A DNA stretch of 64,000 nucleotides from JABDQZ01 sp963801985 (GCA_963801985.1 CAWDGV010000012.1:124001-188000), one strand, 5' to 3'; positions 1 through 9,581 are shown, counted from the first letter of the stretch. Notes: a model not told the origin generated them from the sequence alone. Made by a program: numbers and translations.

Positions 1-28
1 CGGAAATCATTAATACAGGATAGCCCCC

Positions 29-397
29 ATGTCAGCAGAAACTTCATCAGATAAGCTTGACCGAATCGTTGTGCAGGCTCGCAGGGATGCAGAGAAGCGA
101 GACAAAGGTTACCGAGAGCGGGCGCTGAAGATGTACCCGTGGATTTGTGGGCGGTGTGCAAGAGAATTCACTCGTGAAAATCTTCGAGAACTTACGGTGC
201 ACCATCGAGATCATAATCACGATAATAACCCGCTTGATGGCAGCAACTGGGAGTTATTGTGCATCTATTGCCATGACAATGAGCATTCCCGCTACATTGA
301 TTCGGAATATGGTAGTGTTGCCTCAGACAAGCAGGAAAATAATAGCACGCATAATCCATTTTCGGGCTTAGCGGATATGCTCAAGGACAAGAAATAA
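29..397 (+). CDS. yajD: YajD-type HNH nuclease family protein
   Basis: Small HNH-fold protein of 122 residues, close to the usual length of E. coli YajD. A zinc knuckle pair is visible: C40-x2-C43 (ICGRC) and C78-x2-C81 (CIYCHDNEH). The HNH core lies between them, with H58/H59, D61, the DGSNWELL stretch, H82 and H86. The stretch PWICGRCAREF..ENLRELTVHH is the YajD signature. The family is annotated as HNH nuclease by fold; a cellular substrate is not established. The C-terminus (NPFSGLADMLKDKK) also matches the family pattern. It stands alone on the + strand with convergent genes downstream. Confidence 0.93.
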   Translation: MSAETSSDKLDRIVVQARRDAEKRDKGYRERALKMYPWICGRCAREFTRENLRELTVHHRDHNHDNNPLDGSNWELLCIYCHDNEHSRYIDSEYGSVASDKQENNSTHNPFSGLADMLKDKK

Positions 398-484
398 GTT
401 TATTTGCATTGCAAATAAAAATTATCCGATTGCCAGCATCCCTAGTGGAACCGGTGGTTGGAGGATTTCTGGCCTGAGCGTCTT

Positions 485-1198
485 TTAGACTAAGGAGCTC
501 TCATTGAGATGAATTTTATCAAGCTGCTCATAGGTTTTATGCAGCCAGGTTTTAACGCGTTGACGTTCAAGTAAACCCAGGGTGGGGCCCATTTTTTTGT
601 CTTTATTATTGGCAGCTGCCCAGAAACTGGCGCTAATGTGGTCAATTTTGCGCATGGTGGGCGCATGCAGTGCCGGAATATCTATCACTTTGGTATTAAG
701 TGTCGCTATCCGTTGAGCAATTTCAGGTTCATTAAAGTGACTGAAATTACTGCCTCGGCCAAAATTTCGGGCAATGATATATTCGGCCCTGTCACCATAA
801 TTATCAAACAGGCTATGTAACAATTGTAGCGAATCGGTCCCATCATCCATGACATGCCAGAAGCTCAACGTCAGGCCAATGTCATCAGCGAGGTCAAGCA
901 GGCCGCTTTCATTTATCCATAACCCCAGGGGACGCGCAGTTTGTGCTGCCAGGTCGACAATTGCTGTTACTCCGGAGTCGGCTGTCTGTTCTGCGATGCT
1001 GTCAGCACTTTCAAACTGCGTGATATCCACCGGTTCAGAAAAGCTGGTGTAATAGCGCATCATGGCCCCATGTGACAGGTCAGCATCATAGACTTTGAAC
1101 AGGGTTTCCCGGTCTATATAATATTGTGCCAGCAGGCGTGATATGACGGACTTGCCGACACCGCCTTTTTCTCCACCGATAAAATGAATACGACTCAT
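485..1198 (-). CDS. ParA/MinD-like P-loop ATPase
   Basis: Cytoplasmic ATPase of the ParA/MinD superfamily, 237 residues. The deviant Walker A motif GGEKGGVGKS is at residues 8-17 with both signature lysines (K11, K16). The switch I-like VYDADLSHG is at 37-44 and the Walker B-like AIVDLAAQT near 78-86. Homologues include plasmid and chromosome partition proteins and cargo-positioning ATPases. No ParB or parS is seen nearby, so a role in DNA partition is not supported. The gene starts 29 bp after the VOC-like gene at 1228-2472 on the same strand, with an AGGA Shine-Dalgarno about 10 bases before ATG, so the two are probably co-transcribed. The sequence shows the ATPase; its partner is unknown. 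Confidence 0.8.
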   Translation of the reverse strand: MSRIHFIGGEKGGVGKSVISRLLAQYYIDRETLFKVYDADLSHGAMMRYYTSFSEPVDITQFESADSIAEQTADSGVTAIVDLAAQTARPLGLWINESGLLDLADDIGLTLSFWHVMDDGTDSLQLLHSLFDNYGDRAEYIIARNFGRGSNFSHFNEPEIAQRIATLNTKVIDIPALHAPTMRKIDHISASFWAAANNKDKKMGPTLGLLERQRVKTWLHKTYEQLDKIHLNESSLV

Positions 1199-1227
1199 GT
1201 GATTGTTTTCCTATAAGGTGATATTTC

Positions 1228-2472
1228 TTACAAGGGTATGCTGTTGATTGCCTGTGACTGCATCTGCATAAGCTCTTCCTCTACGCCGGCCGCATGTGTC
1301 AGTTCAGCTACATTCTGCTTGGTAAAAAATCCGTCAAAATCACCAAAGCGCTGAACATATTCTATGATTAAGGATGAATGTTCGGAAGCACTGGAGAAGA
1401 TTTGCTTGATGCCTTCTTCCCTGGAGCCAATAACGTCCAGCAGGAATTTCTTACCCTGTCTGGTGATGGAGTCCACGACATAGTCGATATTTTCCATTCC
1501 ATTAAACTCACCATCATTCACACCGATGGCAATATGGTGTAAGCGTGGTCCGTAATTACGTACAAAAGTCTCGGTTGGTGAAGGCAATTTCTCCAGGTGA
1601 TTGACGAAATAAGGCGTATTGTTGGCTGTGAAAACCTTGGCCGGGCTATGGATCTGGTCTTCAAAGTGAACGCTTTTGGTTACATTGGTAGACGAGTTCT
1701 GGTCCTTGATGTCATATGAGCCCCAGTAATAATAACTCGACAATGACAGCCACTCGAGAATGGCAGTCTCCCGGTTTTGACTGTAAATTCGGGTCGCAAG
1801 GTGATCTATCGGGTTAAGAAAATTTTCCAGGTTGAGTTCTTCCTTGAGCTCCTTGGCTTTAAGGTAAGCCTGCTGTACGTCTTCACGAATACTCGACATA
1901 CCCAGCGCATAGGTTCGTAACTGTCCTTCCGGGCGTTCCATGTAAGCAACAATATTGTGCGTATAAGGTGAAGGTTTACTGATGGCAAGATTGCCCGGCA
2001 GTTCCATTTTTCGAACTTCATCCTGGGAAAAAAAACGAAATTCCCTTTCCTGCTGCAGGCGGGATACTTCACTCATATTCTCAGCACGCAGAATCTCTCC
2101 CATGTAACGACTATTAGGCTTACTGGCACCAATAGGATAAACCTCATTCAGGCTTCGAAAAATCCCGCGGGTCTGTGGGTCCTTGACTTCGCGTACCAGT
2201 AAATCCGGTGAATTCATATCGATGCGCAGGATATGCGTCCAGTGTGTCTCGCTTTCGAGAGTCACCAGGTAATGGTAGGGTGTCATCAGGCATAATTCAC
2301 CAACATATCGAATTGACTGATCAGGATCGACAGTGATCATCAGGGCTTCAATTTGACCAATCATGTCGGTCAAGCCTACCCGGTCACGTTCTTCCAGCAA
2401 TACCTTTAGGTAGTATTCAAAAAAATCGGAATTTTGTTTATCACCATGACGTGAAAAAGAGAAAGAATTCAT
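1228..2472 (-). CDS. HPPD-like VOC-fold protein
   Basis: Protein of 414 residues with no recognised N-terminal domain. The last ~110 residues resemble the C-terminal VOC module of 4-hydroxyphenylpyruvate dioxygenase. RLHHIAIGV supplies a candidate metal-ligand His, a central IDYVVDSITRQGKKFLLD helix-strand follows, and IEYVQRFGDFDGFF supplies a candidate Glu ligand. HPPD enzymes are about 350 residues with two VOC modules. Here the N-terminal part (residues 1-300) is diverged and its first module is not obvious. The start is supported by an AGGAAA Shine-Dalgarno. It precedes a ParA-like gene by 29 bp. Enzymatic activity and substrate are unknown, and HPPD itself is unlikely given the divergence. 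Confidence 0.6.
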   Translation of the reverse strand: MNSFSFSRHGDKQNSDFFEYYLKVLLEERDRVGLTDMIGQIEALMITVDPDQSIRYVGELCLMTPYHYLVTLESETHWTHILRIDMNSPDLLVREVKDPQTRGIFRSLNEVYPIGASKPNSRYMGEILRAENMSEVSRLQQEREFRFFSQDEVRKMELPGNLAISKPSPYTHNIVAYMERPEGQLRTYALGMSSIREDVQQAYLKAKELKEELNLENFLNPIDHLATRIYSQNRETAILEWLSLSSYYYWGSYDIKDQNSSTNVTKSVHFEDQIHSPAKVFTANNTPYFVNHLEKLPSPTETFVRNYGPRLHHIAIGVNDGEFNGMENIDYVVDSITRQGKKFLLDVIGSREEGIKQIFSSASEHSSLIIEYVQRFGDFDGFFTKQNVAELTHAAGVEEELMQMQSQAINSIPL

Positions 2473-2702
2473 GTTTTGCTTTTCCTGATAATTTCAATTT
2501 TACGAGCTTCAAAATAGCTTACAAAATTGAATGCAAATCACGTACCAGCCACATATTTCAGGAAAACCTGTTTGAACTTAATCATTTACAGGCTGAAGAT
2601 CAATCAGCCTGGCTTTATGTTGCATTGTAATGGTGCAAAAAGTAATTTTCAGGCGTAAAGAAGTGCAGATTAAGCTGAAAGTTGAACGGGGAGGAATATT
2701 AC

Positions 2703-3005
2703 TTATGAACCGGTTACAGCCGTATCAGAATGTTTTGGGCAATATACGCCTAAAGGATAATCATCCAGTATTTTACCGCTTAACACTCTTGGTACACGAT
2801 TACTTAATCGTCCCCCGGTTTGAGCAATAAAACGTGTCAAAAGTGGTTTTATTTTAGTTTTTGGATGGTAGATGCCCGTTGGGTAGTCATCAGGTAATTC
2901 GGTCTTATCAAGATAGCCTTGTAGCTCGTGTGCCAGAAGCAGCTCTCTTTGAAATTCTGCTACATAGCTGCTTACCAATTCATCGATTTTAGTTTCATAC
3001 GTCAT
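2703..3005 (-). CDS. hypothetical protein (short, soluble)
   Basis: Unrecognised protein of about 100 residues beginning MTYETKIDELVSS. An in-frame start 36 bp upstream exists, but AGGGA sits eight bases before the internal ATG at 3005, so that start is preferred. The N-terminal half is an amphipathic helix region. Two similar short blocks follow, DDYPTGIYHPK and DDYPLGVYCPK, an internal repeat of about ten residues. No signal peptide or membrane segment is seen. Neighbours give no functional hint. Confidence 0.5.
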   Translation of the reverse strand: MTYETKIDELVSSYVAEFQRELLLAHELQGYLDKTELPDDYPTGIYHPKTKIKPLLTRFIAQTGGRLSNRVPRVLSGKILDDYPLGVYCPKHSDTAVTGS

Positions 3006-3211
3006 GACGAATTCCCTGATCAACCAGAGACAGTAAACCACGAGCCAATATTTGCCGCATTAATAATCCTCAAGTTTCTATAAAAATGTATAAGGATGTA
3101 ATCGGACATTTTAAATGATGAACTTTTTACAGCCCTATCTTATCAATAGGGATTTTTTACATATATTTCAGGTAAAGGACAGGGCATTTAGATGACTAAT
3201 GAAAATGGGAT

Positions 3212-4165
3212 TTAGTCCTGCATTTTTAAAAATTCACATATGGCCTCTTCATGCCAGTATTTTGCATTCCAGGGAAAATTGCCTGAAACAAAGCCAACGT
3301 GACCACCTTTGTCTGTTAATACTAAATGCACTTTATCAGATAGTTCATCCTGGTTTGGAACAGTTGAGGGGTACATAAAAGGGTCATCCTGTGAATGTAA
3401 GATACATGTGGGAACAAAGATGCCTTTGAGATACTGTTTGCAACTGGACTCACTGTAATAGTGTTCGACATCCCTGAATCCATGTAACGGTGCAGTTATC
3501 TTGTCATCGAATTCCCGAAACCCTCGCAATTTGGCAACATCGACATTGAGAGGTGATTTGAGCGTTTCAAACTTCCTAAAGTATGAAGATCGCAATGAGC
3601 GCATTAAATGTGCTTCATAAAAACGTGAAAAACCAAGGCTTAAACGTTCTGCTGCATTTGATAATCTGAAAGGAACAGAAATAGCGATTGCACATTTAAG
3701 AGGATTTTCTTTTCCTGTTTGACCAAGCCATTTGAGCAGGGCATTGCCGCCCAGTGAAAATCCAATAGCAGCAAAAACTTCACGTTCATGAACATTTGCA
3801 ATATGTCTGACTATTGACTGTATGTCGGCTGTATCGCCAGAGTGATAGGAACGTGGCAACCGATTGGTTTCTTCGCTACAACTTCTGAAATGCATGAAGA
3901 CAGTGGAATATCCTGCATTTGCCAATGCTGTCATTATCGGGCGAGCGTAATGTGAATTTATGGATCCCTCCAGGCCGTGGTTAATCAGGACCAACGGAGC
4001 ATCGCCGCTACCATGCCAGTCAAGGTCTATGAAATCGCCATCCGGAAGTTCGACCCGCTCGCGCTTTAGAGCAAGTTTTGGGCGTTGCCTGAATATTGCT
4101 GGCCAGACTGTTTGCAGGTGAGCGGATGGCAACCACCAGGCTGGCTCGAATTCAGGTAGTTTCAT
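3212..4165 (-). CDS. yheT: YheT-family alpha/beta hydrolase
   Basis: Predicted cytoplasmic alpha/beta-hydrolase of 317 residues, the normal length for the YheT/ABHD1-3 family. It opens with the family hallmark WWLPSAHLQTVWP. The nucleophile elbow GFSLGG places the Ser at about 137. A later LHSQDDPFMYP supplies the acid residue and DKGGHVGF the catalytic His. INHGLEGS near residue 62 is the oxyanion-hole region. The family hydrolyses short acyl esters in vitro; the natural substrate is not settled. It is transcribed leftwards, 59 bp after a secreted amidohydrolase gene. Confidence 0.9.
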   Translation of the reverse strand: MKLPEFEPAWWLPSAHLQTVWPAIFRQRPKLALKRERVELPDGDFIDLDWHGSGDAPLVLINHGLEGSINSHYARPIMTALANAGYSTVFMHFRSCSEETNRLPRSYHSGDTADIQSIVRHIANVHEREVFAAIGFSLGGNALLKWLGQTGKENPLKCAIAISVPFRLSNAAERLSLGFSRFYEAHLMRSLRSSYFRKFETLKSPLNVDVAKLRGFREFDDKITAPLHGFRDVEHYYSESSCKQYLKGIFVPTCILHSQDDPFMYPSTVPNQDELSDKVHLVLTDKGGHVGFVSGNFPWNAKYWHEEAICEFLKMQD

Positions 4166-4223
4166 GTCATTTATTTTGTGGACAGTAAAATGCTTAAAAA
4201 TTGAATTTCATTCTTGAAAAAAA

Positions 4224-5054
4224 TTAAAACCAGTTATTAATATTCTCCCTTGCAATTTTTTGCCTGGCGTCCTGTGAAAGTTGTTCCAGCCAGTCACGTG
4301 CAAACTCCACATGCTCCGGCAGGTTTGCCCAGCGCCTGTCCATATAAGTATCCATGCCCAGAATAAATCGTGTGGGATTTGTCTCCAGTAATGTTTTCCA
4401 TTCGGGCAGAATCTGCCAGTCCTCATCAAACATGTCGTAACGAAATGACATTTCACAGAATAAATTAGGATGTTGTTGTAATGCCTGTTTAATGTCCGCA
4501 ACAGGATGATCCATGCCGCAATGGGCCCAGATAACACGTACACCGGGTTGTAATTCTATAAGTGTGAGAATGGTTTCGTAATCAGAATGAGCGCTAATAG
4601 CCAGCTTATGATCAGCAGCCAGTTGCATGATCTGCTTAACTACTGGAGTATCTTTGTGTTCCTTAAATAAATGAAACTCGCCAATGCCTTTATATATGCC
4701 TGAATCTATTTTCTGTTTTAGATGGCTAACGATTGTCGGGTCAGAATGAAAGGTATTTCGATCGCGATAAACACGGTAAGGCATAATAAACGGAATCACA
4801 CGATCAGGCGCCAGGTTGTAGAGTTTTTCTGTGCCTTCGGTGGGAGTGCTAAACACAATGGCGCGTTTAATGTTGTTCTCGGTTAAATATCGAATCGCAC
4901 GCTCAGGCGGTAATCGCGACCAGACATCCTCGTTGTAGTGAATGTGACCATCATTGATTTCAAATGCATTGAGCGTATGAGGGAGTAATATCCAGAGCAA
5001 AACCAGGCAGTGTGCTGATTTATAAATCATGGTTTGTGGTTTTAATTTTTTCAT
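4224..5054 (-). CDS. secreted amidohydrolase-2 family protein
   Basis: TIM-barrel metal-dependent hydrolase of the amidohydrolase-2 family with an N-terminal signal sequence (MKKLKPQT, a hydrophobic run LVLLWILLP, then mature INDGHIHYN). Visible metal-site motifs are DGHIH just after the signal, GEFHLF, SAHSD, WAHCG and GMDTYMD, the order expected for this fold. An in-frame GTG lies 12 bp upstream at 5066; the ATG at 5054 gives the more natural signal peptide, but neither has a strong Shine-Dalgarno. Family members include decarboxylases and lactonases. The exported location is less usual. Substrate unknown. Confidence 0.75.
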   Translation of the reverse strand: MKKLKPQTMIYKSAHCLVLLWILLPHTLNAFEINDGHIHYNEDVWSRLPPERAIRYLTENNIKRAIVFSTPTEGTEKLYNLAPDRVIPFIMPYRVYRDRNTFHSDPTIVSHLKQKIDSGIYKGIGEFHLFKEHKDTPVVKQIMQLAADHKLAISAHSDYETILTLIELQPGVRVIWAHCGMDHPVADIKQALQQHPNLFCEMSFRYDMFDEDWQILPEWKTLLETNPTRFILGMDTYMDRRWANLPEHVEFARDWLEQLSQDARQKIARENINNWF

Positions 5055-5257
5055 AAGCGAAAGCACCAGGAAACGAAAAAGCCTTATCTAAGATTACCTT
5101 AAAGCAGGTGTTGCGATAACTGCACAGTAATAAATGGATTTTTCCGCCCGGATATCCTGTTTATTTCTCAAGCGAAAATCCTCCAAAGACTGTCAAAGTG
5201 AGTAGCGGTCTTCCTTGGTCCTTAGATCATAGTAATGAAACTTTCAACTAATTGTGA

Positions 5258-5398
5258 TCATCTGGATGTAAAGCGTAGCCAGATATAACCCGCAACGCCA
5301 GCAATCAATGATGCGAACAAAACACCGGTTTTGGTCATCAGAAGGTTTTCAGCCTGTCCTGCAAATCCCAGATCATCAACTACGGTAAAATCGCAAAC
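5258..5398 (-). pseudogene. nhaA Na+/H+ antiporter C-terminal remnant
   Basis: In the gap between the amidohydrolase and eptA, one minus-strand frame reads about 45 residues (DDLGFAGQAENLLMTK, then TGVLFASLIAGVAGYIWLR, then a stop at 5258). This matches the end of NhaA antiporters, where a final 'GLAF..xxLLxxAKxGILxGSLxAGxxGYxxLR' helix is typical. No start codon or upstream transmembrane portion is present: eptA occupies the DNA immediately upstream. I read it as the tail of a deleted nhaA. The match is by eye only. Confidence 0.45.
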
Positions 5399-5416
5399 AG
5401 AAATTCAATAAAATCA

Positions 5417-7057
5417 TTAACCTTGATGCTTTACAGTAAATGCATCGAGATCAGAGTTATAAATACTTGTTTTTACATTAAAGAGTCCCAACAATGAATG
5501 TGACAGATTATCATGTGAATGTGGTGACTTAGCCTGTTGCTGTAAATCCTTCAGGTCGAGTTGTTGAGTTTTTCGATAGCTATCAGAAAGCCATGCCAGG
5601 AAAGGAATATGGGTCTGTGCTGGAGGAGCTGATTCGTAGGCGGCGCCGTGCAGGTACATTCCTTTCTCTCCTAATGACTCTCCATGATCAGAGGCATAAA
5701 CCATGAAAGAATTAAATTCACCCTCGTGCCGTCTGAGGATGCCAATGGCTTTATTGAGTACAAAATCTGTATAGACTAGTGTGTTGTCGTATTCATTAAT
5801 AAATTCATCATTGCTTTTGCATTGCTGATATGATTTTTTTGTGCACTGTGGTGTAAAGATGGCAAATCCTTCAGGTACTCTTTTGTAATAAGCAGGGCCA
5901 TGACTCCCGAGTAAATGCAAAACAATCAGCATGTCCTTGTCGGTTGAGCGAATCCTATCTTCGATCTGATGCAGTAATACTTCATCAAAATATTCTCCAT
6001 GACCATAATACGGCAGGTCTTTCGATGGATGCTGACGAATATTAATGTTTTCAATCCGGGTGCAAACGCCTTTACAGCTGGAATTATTGTCAATCCACAA
6101 GGTTTTGACTCCGGCCTGTTCAAGTACATCCAATACATTAGACTGGGTTGCAGCTATTTCAGGTGAGTACTGCTTTCTTTCCAGGAGTGAAAACATGCAT
6201 GGCACAGAAAATTTAGTTGAAGTTCCGCATGCGGTGGTTTCTGGAAAATTGATCAGTTCAATTTTTTCCAGTAACGGGTTGGTTTTTCTATGGTAACCAT
6301 TAAGTGAAAAATGATCAGCTCGCGCCGTTTCGCCGACAAACAAAATCCCAACCGTGCGTTTAGGTGAACCTTTCTGCTGATGGGCGTCGGAGCCAAGAAC
6401 CATAAAGGCGTTTGCATCAAATCGGTCCTGCTGTTTCAGGTAGTCAATTACTGACATAAACGTGTAGACCGGATTAACATAGACACGCAGATTTCGATGT
6501 TCTCTGCCATATTCTTTGATTGTGTCAATATCAGGTAATATGACTAGAGTGAAAAAAAACGCGATAGTGGCTAGACCAACTGTTCGATGGATGGCTTCCT
6601 TCTTCCATGTCGTTTCTGACAACGGCACCAGAATAACAAGTGCTGATGGTAACAAGCCATAAAAAAACAGGTGTACTAACAAGGGTGCTGAGACCAGCTC
6701 CAAAGCTTCGTTGGTATTGTGGTCCTTTATGTTCTCCACGATATTACGGATCATATCCAGGTGAAAAACCACTTTCATTTCCTGATTGAAATAATTCACG
6801 ATAGCTACTGTGATCAAAAGGATGATAGCGACAGACTTAAGTAGCTTATGATTCAGGAAAAACGATAATAAAACCCATAAAATACCGGATACCAATAGAA
6901 ATATAGCCAGTTGAAGCTCTAGCAGAACAAGAAAAGAAGTATTGTCATCAGTAGTAAGAATCGACCAGAGGGGGATGTTGCTGGTAAAGGCAATAAATGT
7001 TGCCGTAAACAGAATGATGATACTTGCGGGCATCTTTTTTAATGAAAAAACTCTCAT
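5417..7057 (-). CDS. eptA: lipid A phosphoethanolamine transferase (EptA family)
   Basis: Inner-membrane enzyme of 546 residues, typical EptA/PmrC length. Five hydrophobic helices fill roughly residues 10-180, followed by a periplasmic alkaline-phosphatase/sulfatase-fold domain. Visible motifs are GILFVGETARADHFSLNGY (first zinc-binding segment), CGTSTKFSVPCMFS (catalytic Thr region), LHLLGSHGPAYY and YASDHGESLGE (zinc ligands). Known members transfer phosphoethanolamine from phosphatidylethanolamine to lipid A and reduce binding of cationic peptides. A perfect 11-bp inverted repeat lies 115-139 bp upstream. No two-component genes are adjacent. Confidence 0.92.
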   Translation of the reverse strand: MRVFSLKKMPASIIILFTATFIAFTSNIPLWSILTTDDNTSFLVLLELQLAIFLLVSGILWVLLSFFLNHKLLKSVAIILLITVAIVNYFNQEMKVVFHLDMIRNIVENIKDHNTNEALELVSAPLLVHLFFYGLLPSALVILVPLSETTWKKEAIHRTVGLATIAFFFTLVILPDIDTIKEYGREHRNLRVYVNPVYTFMSVIDYLKQQDRFDANAFMVLGSDAHQQKGSPKRTVGILFVGETARADHFSLNGYHRKTNPLLEKIELINFPETTACGTSTKFSVPCMFSLLERKQYSPEIAATQSNVLDVLEQAGVKTLWIDNNSSCKGVCTRIENINIRQHPSKDLPYYGHGEYFDEVLLHQIEDRIRSTDKDMLIVLHLLGSHGPAYYKRVPEGFAIFTPQCTKKSYQQCKSNDEFINEYDNTLVYTDFVLNKAIGILRRHEGEFNSFMVYASDHGESLGEKGMYLHGAAYESAPPAQTHIPFLAWLSDSYRKTQQLDLKDLQQQAKSPHSHDNLSHSLLGLFNVKTSIYNSDLDAFTVKHQG

Positions 7058-7171
7058 ATTTAACTCACATTTACACCCATTAAGATAACGATATAAAAAG
7101 TAAACCCAATAAAACTCTGCCAGAACAAGCCATCAGGTACTCTTCAATAATTTTGTAGATATTACATATGC

Positions 7172-7196
7172 CAACCTTAAGATTTTCTTAAGGTTG
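7172..7196. promoter_or_regulatory. perfect inverted repeat upstream of eptA
   Basis: CAACCTTAAGA at 7172-7182 and its exact reverse complement at 7186-7196 are separated by TTT. It lies in the promoter-distal region of eptA and is not followed by a long T-run in the eptA direction. It could be an operator or a hairpin; which one cannot be told from sequence. Confidence 0.4.
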
Positions 7197-7372
7197 AATA
7201 TGTAGAATCTTTTACGTACTGAAAATGCTAGGTAGATCAGTGCAGAATGGGGGAGGGTGTCAGATGCCCGTAGTGGGTATCTTAGGTTTGCAGCAGTCTT
7301 TTTTATCAGGCAGCTTCCAATGGTCAAGGCCTTCCTCTGCTAATTCACATTAACAGCCAAACTCAAAAAATT

Positions 7373-7761
7373 ATGAAAAAAAACTGTAAATTATTACTGG
7401 TAGTCACTGCTATACCTCCGCCATGCTGAGCCAACAGGATGTTCAGGATCTTGCCGCGTTCACTAACCAGGGTACATTTAACCTGAATTCCTGCATTGAC
7501 CCACGTACCAAGGTTGCCCGGGGGAATGCTAGTAGCGATAAACAGTACTACCAGACGATTTGTGCAACCTGCCATGACCTCGATGGGAAAGGAGAAGATA
7601 GCCTGCCGTTTGGGTCTTTAGCATGGGATAACCCATGGGAGGTATTGCACAAAATACTTAATGGACAACCGGACAAGGAAATGCCCGCTCTTAGAGCCTT
7701 TGGTATCCAGTCCTCTGTCGACGTGCTGGCCTACATACAAAGCGAACTGCCGAAAAAATAA
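7373..7761 (+). pseudogene. c-type cytochrome remnant (N-terminal domain deleted)
   Basis: A signal-peptide-like start, MKKNCKLLLVVTAI (ATG at 7373), runs into a stop at 7427 in its own frame. The rest continues in another frame from 7423 as QDVQDLAAFTNQG..., with one heme motif CATCH, DGKGEDSL and a C-terminal MPALRAFG containing the candidate axial Met. The pattern 'DLAAF...(heme) CATCHDLDGKG' is usually the second domain of a two-heme cytochrome. The layout therefore suggests deletion of the first domain plus a frameshift. The 112-residue downstream part has no signal sequence of its own and would not be exported. A terminator follows. Confidence 0.65.
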
Positions 7762-7837
7762 TTGCAGTTATTTAAGTGTAAGGCTTTGGCTTTGCACGTA
7801 AGAAAAACACGGCCTAAGACCGCAAGTACCCGAAGAT

Positions 7838-7867
7838 CCCATCAAGGTTTATCCTGGTGGGGTTTTT
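7838..7867 (+). terminator. rho-independent terminator after cytochrome remnant
   Basis: CCCATCA (7838-7844) pairs with TGGTGGG (7855-7861) and is followed by GGTTTTT on the + strand. Confidence 0.6.
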
Positions 7868-7964
7868 ATTATTTACTAAAGGTCCAGGATCAAATGAGCG
7901 GTCGTTAACCGGTTGAGATAGCAGGTTAATAAGACATTAATCCAGTTAAAAGTTTTGGAGCATA

Positions 7965-9287
7965 TCAAGCTCTATCTTCTAGATCATGATCAAAAAAGTG
8001 TCCCTGATGCAAAAAGCCATGAACGCTGAAATGATGAGTCGCTTCATCATGATGTGGCGGAAAAACTAACGCTGTAGCTATCGCTCCAATCAGACAAGCA
8101 ACACCACAAATAGAAAAGGCTAACGGAAAATTTCCCATATCACCTAATACACCACCAAGCACTGGAAAAACTATTCCTCCAACACCATAGGATAGAAATA
8201 TAAAAGGATAATTTTGACCTATATTACTGTTGCCAAACTCATCAGCTGTCAATGCAGGAAAAAGGGCGAAATTACCTCCAAAATTAAAACCAATTAAAGT
8301 GGCACCGAAATATAAAAGATATTCATTACCAGCCATAGATGAAAATGCCAATAGAATTAATCCTTGACTGCCTGCCATGTAAACGACTGATCTTTTCCTG
8401 CCAAGCTTGTCACTTAAAGCTCCCCAAACAATTCTACCTACACCATTTGCCAGACTAAAAAAAACAGCCATGGCAGTGCCAGCAATGGCGCTTGATTCAA
8501 CAGGTGAGTACCCGGCATTTTGCAAAGCCTCCATTGGGTATAGTTTCATTAACCCAATAGACATAAGCCCAGCTCCTGCGCTAACAGCAAATGTTAGAAA
8601 AATCAGGTGGAATTGAGGTGTCAATATCATTTCCAGTGGAGTGTAATCTTCGCCGCCAGCCCCTGCTTTGTGATGGGGGGGAGCGTATCCAGCTGGTAGC
8701 CAGCCTTTTGGCGGCATATACATCCAAAAGCTGCCGATAAAAACCAGCGTCGCAAAAATTCCACCGTAGATAATAAATGTATGTGCGAGACCGATACTTT
8801 CAATCAATCCCCCCCAGGTGCCAGCCAACTTTACCCAACCCATTGCTCCAAATCCAAAACCAGCAACAGCCAGACCAGTGATCATGCCTTTATGGTCTGG
8901 AAACCATCTCATACCTACCGCTATGGGAACAACATAGCCCAAACCAATGCCTGCACCGCCTATCAATCCAATTCCAATACAGATAGCCCAGAAGTCAGTA
9001 CCGCCACCTAGCCCGGCAATGACATAACCCAATCCCAGAGTGAATCCGCCCGTTAATGCAAGTTTTCTTGGTCCCCAACGATTTAACTGTCTTCCAGCAA
9101 ATACCATAAAGAAAGCAAAAGTTGCCAAACCAACGGCAAAGACAATTTGGGTATCGAGTTTGCTCCATCCAACAGCTTTTAGCTCAGGAGTAAAAACTGA
9201 CCAGGCATAAATAGCACCGAGACATACCTGAATTAAAACTGCACCAAATACAATCCACCAGCGATTTGGTTGATGAAGATGAGTCAT
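7965..9287 (-). CDS. OFA-family MFS transporter (oxalate/formate type)
   Basis: Inner-membrane major facilitator of 440 residues with 12 hydrophobic segments. It starts with the OFA hallmark RWWIVFGAVLIQVCLGAIYAWS and contains FAGRQLNRWGPRKLAL (loop 2-3 motif) and SDKLGRKRS (loop 8-9 motif). A His-rich cytoplasmic tail (HHDEATHHFSVHGF, then HQGHFFDHD) is unusual. OFA carriers exchange oxalate/formate or related monocarboxylates; the substrate here is not shown. It lies between a cytochrome remnant and a truncated molybdopterin oxidoreductase, consistent with a former formate-use locus. No Shine-Dalgarno is obvious. Confidence 0.85.
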   Translation of the reverse strand: MTHLHQPNRWWIVFGAVLIQVCLGAIYAWSVFTPELKAVGWSKLDTQIVFAVGLATFAFFMVFAGRQLNRWGPRKLALTGGFTLGLGYVIAGLGGGTDFWAICIGIGLIGGAGIGLGYVVPIAVGMRWFPDHKGMITGLAVAGFGFGAMGWVKLAGTWGGLIESIGLAHTFIIYGGIFATLVFIGSFWMYMPPKGWLPAGYAPPHHKAGAGGEDYTPLEMILTPQFHLIFLTFAVSAGAGLMSIGLMKLYPMEALQNAGYSPVESSAIAGTAMAVFFSLANGVGRIVWGALSDKLGRKRSVVYMAGSQGLILLAFSSMAGNEYLLYFGATLIGFNFGGNFALFPALTADEFGNSNIGQNYPFIFLSYGVGGIVFPVLGGVLGDMGNFPLAFSICGVACLIGAIATALVFPPHHDEATHHFSVHGFLHQGHFFDHDLEDRA

Positions 9288-9581
9288 ATTGAAGACCTGA
9301 ATTAAAAAAATTAGATTAGAAAAGTGATTTTACACATTTGGATATGTCAATTGTATCAACTTCCCGAATCATTATTGATACGTCTATCCAGAACAGACAG
9401 TTTTTTGAGGAATTGGCAAAGCGCCAATTATCAACGAGCCAGGTACTTCTCCGAGTGCAATTGAACCATCTGGCATTCAATATATTCTCAAGCAGCTAGG
9501 GTTCGCCCAGTGATATAGGTTATGGATCCGAATTCTTGCATAGATAAGCCAGGTATTCCCCGAAGTTCTCACACTCGATCT

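Noticed and set aside
485..1198. Plasmid partition locus
   Set aside because: No ParB gene or parS-like repeats near the ParA-like ATPase.
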